64,000 nucleotides of DNA, taken from the NCBI RefSeq assembly GCF_002844195.1, contig NZ_PEND01000007.1:1-64000 (forward strand). The letters are read 5' to 3'. This document shows, in pieces, positions 34,332 to 42,843 of this stretch (positions are counted from its first letter, which is position 1; each line of letters begins with the position of its first letter). Below the pieces are notes generated by a model, which saw only the letters and a program-made list of their open reading frames with translations, made no database searches and had not been told where the DNA came from. The stretch comes from Halegenticoccus soli. GTDB taxonomy: Archaea; Halobacteriota; Halobacteria; Halobacteriales; Haloferacaceae. A program made the position numbers and the translations under genes.

Positions 34332-34910
34332 CCTTCCGCGGTCGCGCGCGGCCTCGTGCCACCTTCGAACCGTCGAGGCGTCGAGGTCGAGCACGTCGGC
34401 GACGCGGTCGGGATCGGCCGTCGCCAGCCGCCGGACCGACGCGATGCCGGCCTCCGCGAGCAGCGCCGCGCTCTCCGCGTCGACCGACGGAAGCGCGGTC
34501 ACGGGCGTCGGTCTGCTGCGGGTTCGCCAGGCCGTCTCGGCGGCCTTCGGATCGCCGCTCCCGTCGGTTTCCGCGGGAGACGAGGGCGACTGGTCGGCGT
34601 CCCAGTCGCCCGAACTGGCGGCGACCCAGGCTCTCTCGGCTTCGCCGAGTCCCCGTATCTGCGTCGAGCGGCGTTTCAGATCCGCCCCCGTGGACTCGAA
34701 CGACCAGGGGAGCGAGTGCTCGCGCCTGATCCGGGCGGCCACGCCCGGATTCACGCCGGCCTCGACGAGCTGCGCGTACGAGACGCGCCGTCCCGCGATG
34801 TCCGTCGCGTCGACGTTCCGATCCGCGAGCACCGTCGCCGTCGCCGGTCCGACAAACCGGAGGTCGGTCGGGTCCTCGATCGCCTCCCCCGCGTTCGTAT
34901 CCTCGCTCAT
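34323..34910 (-). CDS. helix-hairpin-helix protein of unknown function
   Basis: This 195-aa acidic protein has two nucleic-acid-binding-like helical units. The N-terminal unit (about 15-75) has DLRFVGPATATVLADRNVDATDIAG and YAQLVEAGVNPGVAARIRREHSLPW. The C-terminal unit (about 140-190) has ALPSVDAESAALLAEAGIASVRRLA and DLDASTVRRWHEAA, an HhH arrangement like the RNA polymerase alpha C-terminal domain. A disordered linker joins them. It matches a haloarchaeal family I recall as DUF7409. DNA or RNA binding is inferred from the fold. It is divergent from the hydroxyacyl-CoA dehydrogenase gene. Confidence 0.8.
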   Translation of the reverse strand: MSEDTNAGEAIEDPTDLRFVGPATATVLADRNVDATDIAGRRVSYAQLVEAGVNPGVAARIRREHSLPWSFESTGADLKRRSTQIRGLGEAERAWVAASSGDWDADQSPSSPAETDGSGDPKAAETAWRTRSRPTPVTALPSVDAESAALLAEAGIASVRRLATADPDRVADVLDLDASTVRRWHEAARDRGRRE

Positions 34911-34961
34911 TCCCCTCTCACCGGACGAACGAACATTCTCCCGAAGTGACTTGAAACTTTC

Positions 34962-34982
34962 TCAACCTGTATTCCAGGTTGA
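34962..34982. promoter_or_regulatory. perfect 8-bp inverted repeat in a divergent promoter region
   Basis: TCAACCTG and CAGGTTGA flank the 5-nt centre TATTC. GAAAC (34953-34957) and GTTTC (34985-34989) extend the symmetry outward. It lies between the divergent HhH and hydroxyacyl-CoA dehydrogenase genes, so an operator for a dimeric regulator is likely. Confidence 0.5.
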
Positions 34983-35054
34983 ACGTTTCGTCAGACGCGG
35001 GACGAATCGGGGCGCTCCGCTATCCTTACGTCGGTGCCGACGCCACTCCCGGGC

Positions 35055-35912
35055 ATGCGTGGCATGGACAGCATCGAGCGGATCGGCGTGATCGGCGCGG
35101 GGACGATGGGCAACGGCATCGCGCAGGTCGCCGCGACGGCCGGCTACGACGTGGTGATGCGCGACCTCGAACGGGAGTTCCTGGACCGCGGGTTCGAGAG
35201 CATCGACGACAGCCTCTCGCGGCTCGTGAGCAAGGACCGACTGTCCGAGGACGAGGCCGAGGAGATTACGGGCCGCATCACCGGAACGACCGAGTTCGAC
35301 GACCTGGCGGACTGCGACTTCGTCGTCGAGGCGGCCGTCGAGAACATGGACGTAAAGCGAGACATCTTCGCCGACCTGGACGAGACCGTCGACGAGGACG
35401 TGGTTCTCGCCACGAACACGAGCACGCTCTCGATCACGACCATCGCGAGCGCGACCGAGCGTCCGGAACTCGTCGTCGGCCTGCACTTCATGAACCCCGT
35501 TCCGATCATGAACGGGGTCGAGGTGGTCGTCGGCGAGAAGACGGACGACGCGGTCGTCGGGCTGGCCCACGACCTCGCGGAGAATCTCGGCAAGGAGACG
35601 TGGGAGTCCGACGACAAGCCCGGCTTCGTCACGAACCGGATCCTGATGCCGTGGATCAACGAGGGGATTCGGGCGTTCGACGAGGGCGTCGCCACGAAGG
35701 AGGACGTCGACGCGGGAATGAAGCTCGGGACGAACGTCCCGATGGGCCCGCTCGAACTCGCGGACCACATCGGGCTGGACATCTGTCTGGACGCGAGCGA
35801 GACGCTGTTCGAGGAACTCGGCGACCGGTACAAACCGGCGTACCTCCTGAAGCGGAAGGTCGACGCGGGCGATCTCGGCAAGAAGACCGGGAGGGGCTTC
35901 TACGAGTACTGA
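35055..35912 (+). CDS. hbd: 3-hydroxyacyl-CoA dehydrogenase
   Basis: This 285-aa NAD-dependent enzyme has an N-terminal Rossmann site IGVIGAGTMGNGIAQVAATAGY, NTSTLSITTIASAT and the catalytic His of GLHFMNPVPIMNGVEVV, then DKPGFVTNRILMPWINEG. The C-terminal half carries the dimer domain. It oxidises (S)-3-hydroxyacyl-CoA in beta-oxidation or a related pathway. I begin at 35055 because CTTACG near 35025-35030 fits the TATA spacing; the Met at 35064 is also possible. Confidence 0.94.
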   Translation: MRGMDSIERIGVIGAGTMGNGIAQVAATAGYDVVMRDLEREFLDRGFESIDDSLSRLVSKDRLSEDEAEEITGRITGTTEFDDLADCDFVVEAAVENMDVKRDIFADLDETVDEDVVLATNTSTLSITTIASATERPELVVGLHFMNPVPIMNGVEVVVGEKTDDAVVGLAHDLAENLGKETWESDDKPGFVTNRILMPWINEGIRAFDEGVATKEDVDAGMKLGTNVPMGPLELADHIGLDICLDASETLFEELGDRYKPAYLLKRKVDAGDLGKKTGRGFYEY

Positions 35913-36030
35913 CGAGCGACGAGCGGCGGTCCGGTCGCATGCCGCCCCCGACGACGCCCCGGTAGGTTCCAGATACGGGCTGTAACGGCCGCATTACTTC
36001 CCCGGAGCGGCCGCTCTGTTCTCCCGGATC

Positions 36031-36612
36031 ATGCTCGAAGACAGACGGACGTTCGTGCGACTCGCCGGAGTCGCCCTCGGACTCGCCGGCGCGGGAACCG
36101 CCGTCGCGGGCGGGGACGACGGATCCGGCGACGAAAGCGACGGCCACTCCGACGATGGAAGCGACGACCGATCCGGCGACGGAGCATCCGGACTGGGAGG
36201 CGAGTGCGCCCTCGAAGGCGTCGGTCTCGAAACCGTGGAGAGCGACGAGTGCTTCGGCGCGACCGTCGATCGGATCACGGGGGCGATCGAGGGCAACGAG
36301 AACCTCGCGCTCCTCGCGACGATCGACCACGCGGCGAACGCCGAATCGGTCGGCCAGGACCTGCGACCGACGACGCTGCTGCTGTTCGGCAACCCGGAGG
36401 TCGGCACGCCGCTGATGCAGGAGAGCCCGACCGCCGGCATCGATCTCCCGCAGAAACTGCTCGTCTGGGAGGACGACGACGGGTCGGTCAAGGTGACGTA
36501 CAACGACCCCGAGTTCCTCGCGGAACGGCACGGAATCGACGGACAGGACGAGCGGATCGGAATGGTTTCGAGCGCGCTGAAGGCGCTCGCTTCGGGAGAG
36601 GTGGACGAGTAA
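36031..36612 (+). CDS. exported DUF302 protein
   Basis: This 193-aa protein has a Tat-like signal (DRRTFVRLAGVALGLAGAG), a long Asp/Gly/Ser-rich linker (about residues 28-55) and a DUF302 domain with TTLLLFGNPEVGTPLMQESP, GIDLPQKLLVWED and VKVTYNDPEFLAERHGI. DUF302 folds are found in many secreted or redox-linked proteins of unknown activity. The acidic linker is typical of haloarchaeal surface proteins. No cysteine for a lipid anchor is present near the signal end. Confidence 0.88.
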   Translation: MLEDRRTFVRLAGVALGLAGAGTAVAGGDDGSGDESDGHSDDGSDDRSGDGASGLGGECALEGVGLETVESDECFGATVDRITGAIEGNENLALLATIDHAANAESVGQDLRPTTLLLFGNPEVGTPLMQESPTAGIDLPQKLLVWEDDDGSVKVTYNDPEFLAERHGIDGQDERIGMVSSALKALASGEVDE

Positions 36613-36726
36613 AGAGAAAAGAGGGGGGAGACGCGGACGCCGCGTCCGGACCACCCGGGTTTCGCGGCAGGACGCCCCGGCGTCCCGTCGGCGGATCGAT
36701 TTTATCTACGAGAAGGGGACCATCGC

Positions 36727-36830
36727 CGCTATGCGCTGAAAGACGCCGCGAGGTGGTCGGCGGACGCACGGCACGTCACCTCGCGCTCCCCGCCGTCCGT
36801 GCCGTCTGTTTGCCCACCTTACCGGCGCTC
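36727..36830 (+). ncRNA. possible structured RNA or mvaD leader with interlocked hairpins
   Basis: A TATA-like TTTTATC near 36699-36706 has no open frame at the expected distance; the ATG at 36731 stops after two codons. Downstream, a 9-bp perfect stem (36747-36755 with 36777-36785) interlocks with an 8-bp perfect stem (36768-36775 with 36798-36805). This gives the arm order of an H-type pseudoknot. It could be a separate RNA or a 165-nt mvaD leader. GC-rich sequence makes chance stems easier, so this is tentative. Confidence 0.35.
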
Positions 36831-36892
36831 CGTCCCTCTCCGGGCCGAGGACATTCAGCACGCTTAACCCGCCCCCGAACGGGCGACAACGT

Positions 36893-37867
36893 ATGAAGGC
36901 CACCGCGCGGGCCCACCCCATCCAGGGGCTCGTCAAGTACCACGGGATGCGCGACCCGGAACTCCGCCTCCCGTACCACGACAGCATCAGCGTCTGCACC
37001 GCCCCCTCGAACACCACGACGACGGTCGAGTTCCGGCCCGACGCCCCGGAGGACGTCTACGTGATCGGCGGCGAGGAGGTCGAGGGTCGCGGCGCCGAGC
37101 GCATCCGGGCGGTCGTCGACCACGTCCGCGACCTCGCCGAGATCGACCACGCGGTCCGCCTCGAAAGCGAGAACTCCTTCCGGTCGAACGTCGGCTTCGG
37201 CTCCTCGTCGTCGGGGTTCGCGGCCGCCGCGATGGCGCTCTCGGCGGCCGCCGGCCTCGACCTCTCCCGCCCCGAGATCTCGACGATCGCCCGCCGGGGC
37301 TCCTCCTCTGCGGCGCGTGCGGTCACCGGCGCGTATTCGCACCTCTACGCCGGACTGAACGACCACGACTGCCGCTCCGAGCGCATCGAAACGGACCTCG
37401 AAGACGACGTGCGGATCGTCGCCGGGCTCGTGCCGGCGTACAAGGAGACGGAGCAGGCGCACGCCGAGGCCGCGGACAGCCACATGTTCCAGGCGCGGAT
37501 GGCGCACATCCACGGACAGATCGCGGAGATGCGCGACGCGCTCCGGGCCGCCGACTTCGACCGAACGTTCGAACTCGCCGAGCACGACTCGCTGTCGCTC
37601 GCGGCGACGACCATGACCGGCCCCGCCGGCTGGGTGTACTGGCAGCCGCGCACGCTCGCCATCTTCGACGCCGTCCGCGAACTCCGTTCCGAGCGGGACG
37701 TTCCGGCGTACTTCTCGACGGACACCGGCGCGAGCGTCTACGTCAACACGACGGCGGACTACGTCGACGAGGTCGAGGCGGCCGTCGCCGACTGCGGCGT
37801 GGAGACCGAGGTGTGGGGAGTCGGCGGCCCCGCCGAGGTGCTGTCGGCGTCCGAATCGCTGTTCTGA
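36893..37867 (+). CDS. mvaD: phosphomevalonate / diphosphomevalonate decarboxylase MvaD
   Basis: This 324-aa GHMP-kinase-fold enzyme acts in the mevalonate route to archaeal isoprenoids. It begins MKATARAHPIQGLVKYHGMR, with APSNTTTTVEF, NVGFGSSSSGFAAAAMAL (GHMP P-loop), RRGSSSAARAVTGAYSHLYAG and AYFSTDTGASVYV. Haloarchaeal members act on phosphomevalonate, in the alternative mevalonate pathway shown for Haloferax. A weak GCTTAACC box is about 27 nt upstream, so the structured segment upstream may or may not be in its message. Confidence 0.93.
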   Translation: MKATARAHPIQGLVKYHGMRDPELRLPYHDSISVCTAPSNTTTTVEFRPDAPEDVYVIGGEEVEGRGAERIRAVVDHVRDLAEIDHAVRLESENSFRSNVGFGSSSSGFAAAAMALSAAAGLDLSRPEISTIARRGSSSAARAVTGAYSHLYAGLNDHDCRSERIETDLEDDVRIVAGLVPAYKETEQAHAEAADSHMFQARMAHIHGQIAEMRDALRAADFDRTFELAEHDSLSLAATTMTGPAGWVYWQPRTLAIFDAVRELRSERDVPAYFSTDTGASVYVNTTADYVDEVEAAVADCGVETEVWGVGGPAEVLSASESLF

Positions 37868-37940
37868 GCTCCCGTCCCGCGTCCGCGACGGGGCCGCGCG
37901 AGTCCGTGTCCTCTTGTCCCCTCGGTCCGTAGGGAGCCGC

Positions 37941-39077
37941 ATGCGAGTCGTCGTACTCGGCGCCGGCTACGCCGGTCTCTCCCTCGCCCGTCGCCTCGAA
38001 GACCGCCTCCCCGCGGAAGTCGACATCGTCGTCGTCGACGAGTCGGCGGAACACCTCGTCCAGCACGAGGTCCACCGGGTCATCCGCCGCCCCTCCGTCG
38101 CCGACGCCATCACCGTTCCGCTCGCCGAGGTACTCGGCCGCGCCGAGGTCGTCACCGCCCGCGTCGAGGCGGTCGACGCCGACGCGCGGGAAGTCGCGCT
38201 CGACACCGGCGAGACCCTCGGGTACGACTACGGCGCGGTCTGTCTCGGCGCGGAGACGAACTACTACAACCTTCCCGGCGTTGAGGAGCACGGCGCGCCG
38301 CTGAAGCGGCTCGAGCACGCGGAGCGCATCCGCGGGGACTTCCTCGACCTCTGCGCGTCGGGCGGGCGAGCGATCGTCGGCGGGGCGGGCCTCTCCGGCG
38401 TGCAGGTGGCGGGCGAACTCGCCGCGCTCGCCCGCGAGGAGGACGCGGAGGCGCGCGTCGAGGTCGTCCTCCTGGAACAACTCGACGAGGTCGCCCCGGG
38501 CTTCCCGTCCAACTTCCAGCGCGCCGTCCGGGACGAACTCGAGGCCCGCGGCGTGGTGATACGAACTGGCACGGCCGTCGAGCGGGCGACGGCGGACGAA
38601 CTCGAACTCGCCTCGGGGGCGCTCGCGTACGACCAGTTCGTCTGGACCGGCGGCATCGCCGGCTCGGCGGCGATGGGCGGCGACCGCCCCGTCGTCCGAA
38701 ACGACCTCCGGCTGAACCGCTCGACGTTCGTCGTCGGCGACGCCGCCCGGGCCGTCGACGCCGACGGGGAGCCCGTTCCCGCCAGCGCCGCGGCGGCGGT
38801 CCGCGAGGCCCGCACCGTCGCCGCGAACCTCGCCCGCCTCGTCGAGCACGACATCTCGGGAGACGGCGGCTTCGAACCGCACCTCGAACCCTACCGCTTC
38901 GAGGTGCCCGGCTGGATCGTCTCGGTCGGCGACGGCGCCGTCGCGCAGGTCGGCCCGACGGTGCTCACGGGATCGGCCGCGAAGGCGATGAAGGCGACCG
39001 TCGGCGCGGGCCACCTCGGCACGGTCGGTGCGATCAGAAAGGCCGCCGAACTCGTCGAACGGGAGTTCGACGCCTGA
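37941..39077 (+). CDS. NDH-2-like FAD-dependent NAD(P)H dehydrogenase
   Basis: This 378-aa two-dinucleotide-binding flavoprotein has N-terminal FAD site VVVLGAGYAGLSLARRL, VQHEVHRVI, the NAD site AIVGGAGLSGVQVAGELAAL, and STFVVGDAARAVDADGEPVPASAAAAV before the C-terminal GWIVSVGDGAVAQVG. It probably feeds electrons from NADH into menaquinone at the membrane surface. The same window makes menaquinone. A sulfide:quinone reductase role is less likely since the paired redox cysteines are absent. The start at 37941 fits the conserved first strand. Confidence 0.88.
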   Translation: MRVVVLGAGYAGLSLARRLEDRLPAEVDIVVVDESAEHLVQHEVHRVIRRPSVADAITVPLAEVLGRAEVVTARVEAVDADAREVALDTGETLGYDYGAVCLGAETNYYNLPGVEEHGAPLKRLEHAERIRGDFLDLCASGGRAIVGGAGLSGVQVAGELAALAREEDAEARVEVVLLEQLDEVAPGFPSNFQRAVRDELEARGVVIRTGTAVERATADELELASGALAYDQFVWTGGIAGSAAMGGDRPVVRNDLRLNRSTFVVGDAARAVDADGEPVPASAAAAVREARTVAANLARLVEHDISGDGGFEPHLEPYRFEVPGWIVSVGDGAVAQVGPTVLTGSAAKAMKATVGAGHLGTVGAIRKAAELVEREFDA

Positions 39078-39078
39078 G

Positions 39079-39126
39079 GGGCGTTCGATGTCCGCGCCCG
39101 AGGGACGTTCGACGTCCGCGCCCCGG
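39079..39126. repeat. two tandem 24-bp units after the NDH-2-like gene
   Basis: GTTCGATGTCCGCGCCCG and GTTCGACGTCCGCGCCCC recur at a 24-nt spacing directly past the stop codon. The last codons of the gene (GAGTTCGACGCCTGAGG) look like a shortened third unit, so the array may have grown from the gene end. Confidence 0.5.
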
Positions 39127-39164
39127 ACGAGCTTCCGACCGCTCCGTCCGCGCTCCAGCCCGCC

Positions 39165-39980
39165 TCACTCGCCCCGCGCGTCGTCCGCCGCCGCGACGAA
39201 CCGCGCCACCCGGTCGGCGTCGACCGGGTTCGTCGTCTCTCCCCCCTCCTTGAGCGCCGTCCCGACGACGACGCCGTCCGCGACGGCCAGCAGATCTGCG
39301 ACGGTTTCCGGGGTCGCGCCGCTGCCCACGAAGACGGGCGCCTCCGAGTCGAGTTCGTCCCGACGGGCGGCGATCGCTTCGAGGCGGTCGAGATCGACGG
39401 CGCGTCCGGTGCCGGCCCCCGAAGCGATGATCCCGTCAGCCAGGCCCCGGTCGATCGTTTCGGCGACGGTCTCCGCCGCGCCGCGCGGGGCGAGCGGCGC
39501 GGAGTGTTTCACGTCCACGTCGGCGAGGACGCGCACGTCGGCCTCCAGGCGTTCGCGGAGGCGCATCGTCTCGTGGGCGCGCCCCTCGACGACGCCCTGA
39601 TCCGTGACGCGCGCCCCGGTGTGGACGTTCACCCGGACGAAGTCGGCTCCGGTCGCGGCCGCGACGGACAGCGCGGCCTCGGCGTCGTTGCGCAGCACGT
39701 TCACCCCGACCGGCAGGTCGGCGGCGTCGGCGACCGCGGCGACGTGGCCCGTCATCGACGCGACGACGTGCTTCGGAACGTCGTCGGGGTAGAACGGCGC
39801 GTCGCCGAAGTTCTCCACCGCGACGGCGTCGACGCCGCCCGATTCGAGCGCCTCGGCATCCCGGACCGCGCGCTCGCGGATCCGCTCGCGGTCGCCGTCG
39901 AACCGCGGCGATCCGGGGAGCGGCAGGAGGTGGACCATTCCGATCACGGGACGGTGGGTCCCGAAAACGTCGGCGTTCAT
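39165..39980 (-). CDS. BtpA/SgcQ family protein
   Basis: This 271-aa TIM-barrel protein has the family opening RPVIGMVHLLPLPGSPRFDG, then DAVAVENFGDAPFYPDDVP, LPVGVNVLRNDAEAALSVA, DFVRVNVHTGARVTDQGVVEG and VFVGSGATPETVADLLAVADGVVVGT. BtpA stabilises photosystem I in cyanobacteria, while SgcQ relatives are sugar-system proteins. The haloarchaeal reaction is unknown. A phosphate-binding barrel fold is clear from GSG and GTALKEGG near the end. Confidence 0.9.
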   Translation of the reverse strand: MNADVFGTHRPVIGMVHLLPLPGSPRFDGDRERIRERAVRDAEALESGGVDAVAVENFGDAPFYPDDVPKHVVASMTGHVAAVADAADLPVGVNVLRNDAEAALSVAAATGADFVRVNVHTGARVTDQGVVEGRAHETMRLRERLEADVRVLADVDVKHSAPLAPRGAAETVAETIDRGLADGIIASGAGTGRAVDLDRLEAIAARRDELDSEAPVFVGSGATPETVADLLAVADGVVVGTALKEGGETTNPVDADRVARFVAAADDARGE

Positions 39981-40073
39981 ACCGGCCGGTCGGCGAGCGG
40001 GGACAAAGGTCGTGCGGAAGCGTCGCTCCGGGTCCCGGACCGCGTCGCTATCGCGATCGGAGCCGCTTTGCGA

Positions 40074-40565
40074 TCAGAGTCGCTTCGTCATCTTCACGTG
40101 CGGGATGTCGGCCTCGCAGAACACGTCGCTCACTGTCTCGTAGCCCAGCCGTCGGTAGAACGCCTCCGCGTGGGTCTGGGAGTTGAGCGTCAGCTCGGCG
40201 AACCCGCGATCGGCGGCGGTTTCCTCGACCGCGGCCATCAGCCGCCTCCCCCAACCGTCGCCCCGGGCGTCGGGGAGGACCGCGACGCGCTCGACCTTCC
40301 CCGTTCGGCCGCCGGCGGATCTCGAGATCGATCGACCGCCGTTCGATACGCCTCCGACCGCCTCGCCGTCCAGGGGTCGCAACCGCGCGGCTCCGATCGG
40401 TCGGTCCCCGTCGTAGGCGACGAAGTGGACCGCGCGCTCGTCGTGCTCGTCCCACTCGATATCCGTCGGAACGCCCTGCTCCTCGACGAACACCCGCCGC
40501 CGGACGGCGAAGGCGTCCTCCCGCGTCCGGTCGTCGTCGGCGACGACGACGCAGTCACCCGTCAT
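40074..40565 (-). CDS. GNAT-family N-acetyltransferase
   Basis: This 163-aa acetyltransferase is of the ElaA/YjcF-like type: VRRRVFVEEQGVPTDIEWDEHDERAVHFVAYDG, then VERVAVLPDARGDGWGRRLMAAVEE, where the R-x-x-G-x-G/A turn binds the acetyl-CoA pyrophosphate. It ends with FYRRLGYETVSDVFCEADIPHVKMTK. Its start is 110 nt from the divergent PurM-like gene. The substrate is unknown. Confidence 0.9.
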   Translation of the reverse strand: MTGDCVVVADDDRTREDAFAVRRRVFVEEQGVPTDIEWDEHDERAVHFVAYDGDRPIGAARLRPLDGEAVGGVSNGGRSISRSAGGRTGKVERVAVLPDARGDGWGRRLMAAVEETAADRGFAELTLNSQTHAEAFYRRLGYETVSDVFCEADIPHVKMTKRL

Positions 40566-40674
40566 CGGCGGTCGTTGCCGCCCGACGGGCAGAAGCGTTG
40601 CGGGTTCCGGCGACCTGCCCGCGGCGCTCGGGCGCAACGAGTAGCGTTTTGCGCGCCGCCGAGAGAGCGACGGT

Positions 40675-41685
40675 ATGGCAGACCTCGGGAAGATCGACCG
40701 CGCGTTCTTCGACGAGCACATCGCGCCGCGGCTCGGCGCCGACCGCGACGACGTGGCCATCGGGCCGAAGCACGGCGTCGACTTCGGAATGATCGAGGTC
40801 GGCGGCCGCGCCGTCGTGTTGGCGACCGACCCGCTCTCGGTGCTCCCCGAACTCGGCTTCGACCGCGCCGGGCGGTTCGCGCTGCACGTCGTGCTGTCGG
40901 ACGTCGCGGTCAGCAGCCTCCTTCCGACGCATCTCGCCGTCTCGTTCGCGCTCCCGCCGGAGATGACCGACGACCAGTTCGCCGAGCTCTGGGGGGCCAT
41001 CGACGACGAGGCGAGCGCCCTCGGGACGAGCGTCGCGACGGGACACACCGCCAGGTACAGCGGCGTCGAGTACCCGTGGGTCGGCGGCGCGACCGCCCTC
41101 GCCGTCGGTGACCCCGCCGACGTCGTCCGCCCGGACGGCGCCCGACCGGGCGATCGGATCCTCGTCACGAAGGGTCCCGCGGTCGAGGCGACGGGCCTCC
41201 TGACGACGCTGTTCGGCGACCGGATGGACCTCCCGGCCGAGACGCTCGCGGCCGCGCGGGAGCGGCTCGACGAGACGCGGACCGTCCGGGACGCGGTCGC
41301 GGCGGCCGCGGCGGGTCCGGTGACGGCGATGCACGACGCGACCGAGGGCGGCCTCTACGGCGCGTTCGCGGAAGTCGCGGAGAGCGCGGGCGTCCGCATC
41401 GAGATCGAGCGCGACGCGGTGCCGATCCGGCCGGGGGTGACGGAGACCTGCGACTACCTCGGCATCGACCCGTGGACAGCGACGAGCTCCGGCACGCTCG
41501 TGTTGGCCGTCGCGCCCGGGGGCGTTGGCGCGGTCGTCGACGCGCTCGACGCGCGCGGAACGCCGGTCGGCGTCGCCGGCGCGGTCGCGGAGGGCGAGGG
41601 CGTCCTCGTCGACGGCGAGCGCGTCGAACACCCCGAAGTCGATCCCTCGTGGGCGGTTTACGCGGAGTACGCCGGGTCGGAGTGA
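40675..41685 (+). CDS. AIR-synthase (PurM/HypE-like) superfamily protein
   Basis: This 336-aa protein has the PurM fold: LATDPLSVLPELGF, HVVLSDVAVSSLLPTHLAVSFALPP, GHTARYSGVEYPWVGGATALAVG, ILVTKGPAVEATGLL and MHDATEGGLYGAFAEVAE. The pattern is HypE-like, but the C-terminal PRxC cysteine used by HypE to make the nickel-iron cyanide ligand is absent. No other hyp genes are seen. It is therefore an ATP-using enzyme of unknown product. TTTTGCG about 26 nt upstream suggests a leaderless message. Confidence 0.88.
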   Translation: MADLGKIDRAFFDEHIAPRLGADRDDVAIGPKHGVDFGMIEVGGRAVVLATDPLSVLPELGFDRAGRFALHVVLSDVAVSSLLPTHLAVSFALPPEMTDDQFAELWGAIDDEASALGTSVATGHTARYSGVEYPWVGGATALAVGDPADVVRPDGARPGDRILVTKGPAVEATGLLTTLFGDRMDLPAETLAAARERLDETRTVRDAVAAAAAGPVTAMHDATEGGLYGAFAEVAESAGVRIEIERDAVPIRPGVTETCDYLGIDPWTATSSGTLVLAVAPGGVGAVVDALDARGTPVGVAGAVAEGEGVLVDGERVEHPEVDPSWAVYAEYAGSE

Positions 41686-41693
41686 CCGGGCGC

Positions 41694-42785
41694 TCAGCCG
41701 GCGGTGGACGCGGCGATCCGTCCCCGATCGGTCGGATCCTCGAGCTCGCCCATCACCGACTCGAACGCGTCCGTCGCGGTCACGAGCCCCGCGACCTCCC
41801 CCTCGTCCCGCACGAGCGCGAGCTCCTGGTTCTCGGCCTGAAACCGGTCTATGACCCCGCTGATCGTCGTTTCGGCGTCGACTGTCAGCGGGTCGGCCGC
41901 GAGCGCCTCGAACTCGATCTCCCCGTCGCGGAGCGCGTCGAGCTTCCGGGTGATCGTCGGGACGTAGACGATCCCGCGGAAGTCGTCGAGCGAGTCGCCG
42001 ACGAGCGGGAACCGGGTGTGGGGGTTCTCCTCGATGACGTCCAGGTTCTCCTCGAACGGCCGCTCGGTCGAGAGCGCGACGACCTCGTCCGGGTCGATGA
42101 CGATCTCGCGGACGGGCCGCTCGCCGACGCGGAGCGCGTTGAGCACCTCCTCGCGTCGCTCCTCGGACAGATCACCCTGGTCGAGCACCTCGCCGATCCT
42201 GTTCCGGAGGTCCGCCCGACTCTCGACCGCGTCCGCTTCGGCCTCGACCCACGAGCGGCTGATCTCGACGCCGAACAGCCGGAGGGTCCACTTTGCGACC
42301 TTGTCCCCGACGAAGATGAGGGGGTAGATGACCTTGGTGAACCAGTACAGCGGGCGAGCGCCGTACCGGGCGATGAGCTTCGTCCGCTCGACGCCGAGGT
42401 ACGTCGGCGTCTGCTCGCCGTGCGTCAGGTGCAGCAAGTTGATGACGAGGAACGACAGCCCCGCGGCGACGATGTGCGTCGATCCGGGCGCGAGCGAGTC
42501 GATCCGCGCCGCGCCGAGCAGCGGTTCGAGCACGCCGACGAGCGCCGGCTCCGCGACGATGCCGACCGCGATGCTCGACGCCGTGATGCCGACCTGACAG
42601 CTCGTCAGGTAGATTTCGAGCCGTTCAGTCATCTCCCAGGGGAGCCGGAGGCCGGGCGCGTCGAACTCCGACTCCGGGTACTGTCGGACGCGCGTGAGCG
42701 CGAACTCCGTCGCGACGAAGAAGGCGTTCGCAAGGATGAGAAGCAGTCCGGCGGCGAGCCGCGCGCCCGTGACCAACGTGTCCAT
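41694..42785 (-). CDS. CNNM-domain plus CBS-pair membrane protein (hemolysin-C type)
   Basis: This 363-aa protein has an N-terminal CNNM domain with three to four helices (residues about 1-150, NAFFVATEFALTRVR and CQVGITASSIAVGIVAEP). A cytoplasmic CBS pair follows (about 205-335, RPVREIVIDPDEVVALSTERPF and NQELALVRDEGEVAGLVTATDAFESVMGEL). Family members transport or sense Mg2+ or Co2+. Here the usual GE-x-x-PK loop reads HGEQTPTYLG, losing the Lys. The corC-type C-terminal domain is missing. Confidence 0.9.
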   Translation of the reverse strand: MDTLVTGARLAAGLLLILANAFFVATEFALTRVRQYPESEFDAPGLRLPWEMTERLEIYLTSCQVGITASSIAVGIVAEPALVGVLEPLLGAARIDSLAPGSTHIVAAGLSFLVINLLHLTHGEQTPTYLGVERTKLIARYGARPLYWFTKVIYPLIFVGDKVAKWTLRLFGVEISRSWVEAEADAVESRADLRNRIGEVLDQGDLSEERREEVLNALRVGERPVREIVIDPDEVVALSTERPFEENLDVIEENPHTRFPLVGDSLDDFRGIVYVPTITRKLDALRDGEIEFEALAADPLTVDAETTISGVIDRFQAENQELALVRDEGEVAGLVTATDAFESVMGELEDPTDRGRIAASTAG

Positions 42786-42843
42786 CTTAGTGACCTCCGC
42801 GTCCGGCTACACGTCTGACCCGGATAAGCGAGGTGGCCGCGGT

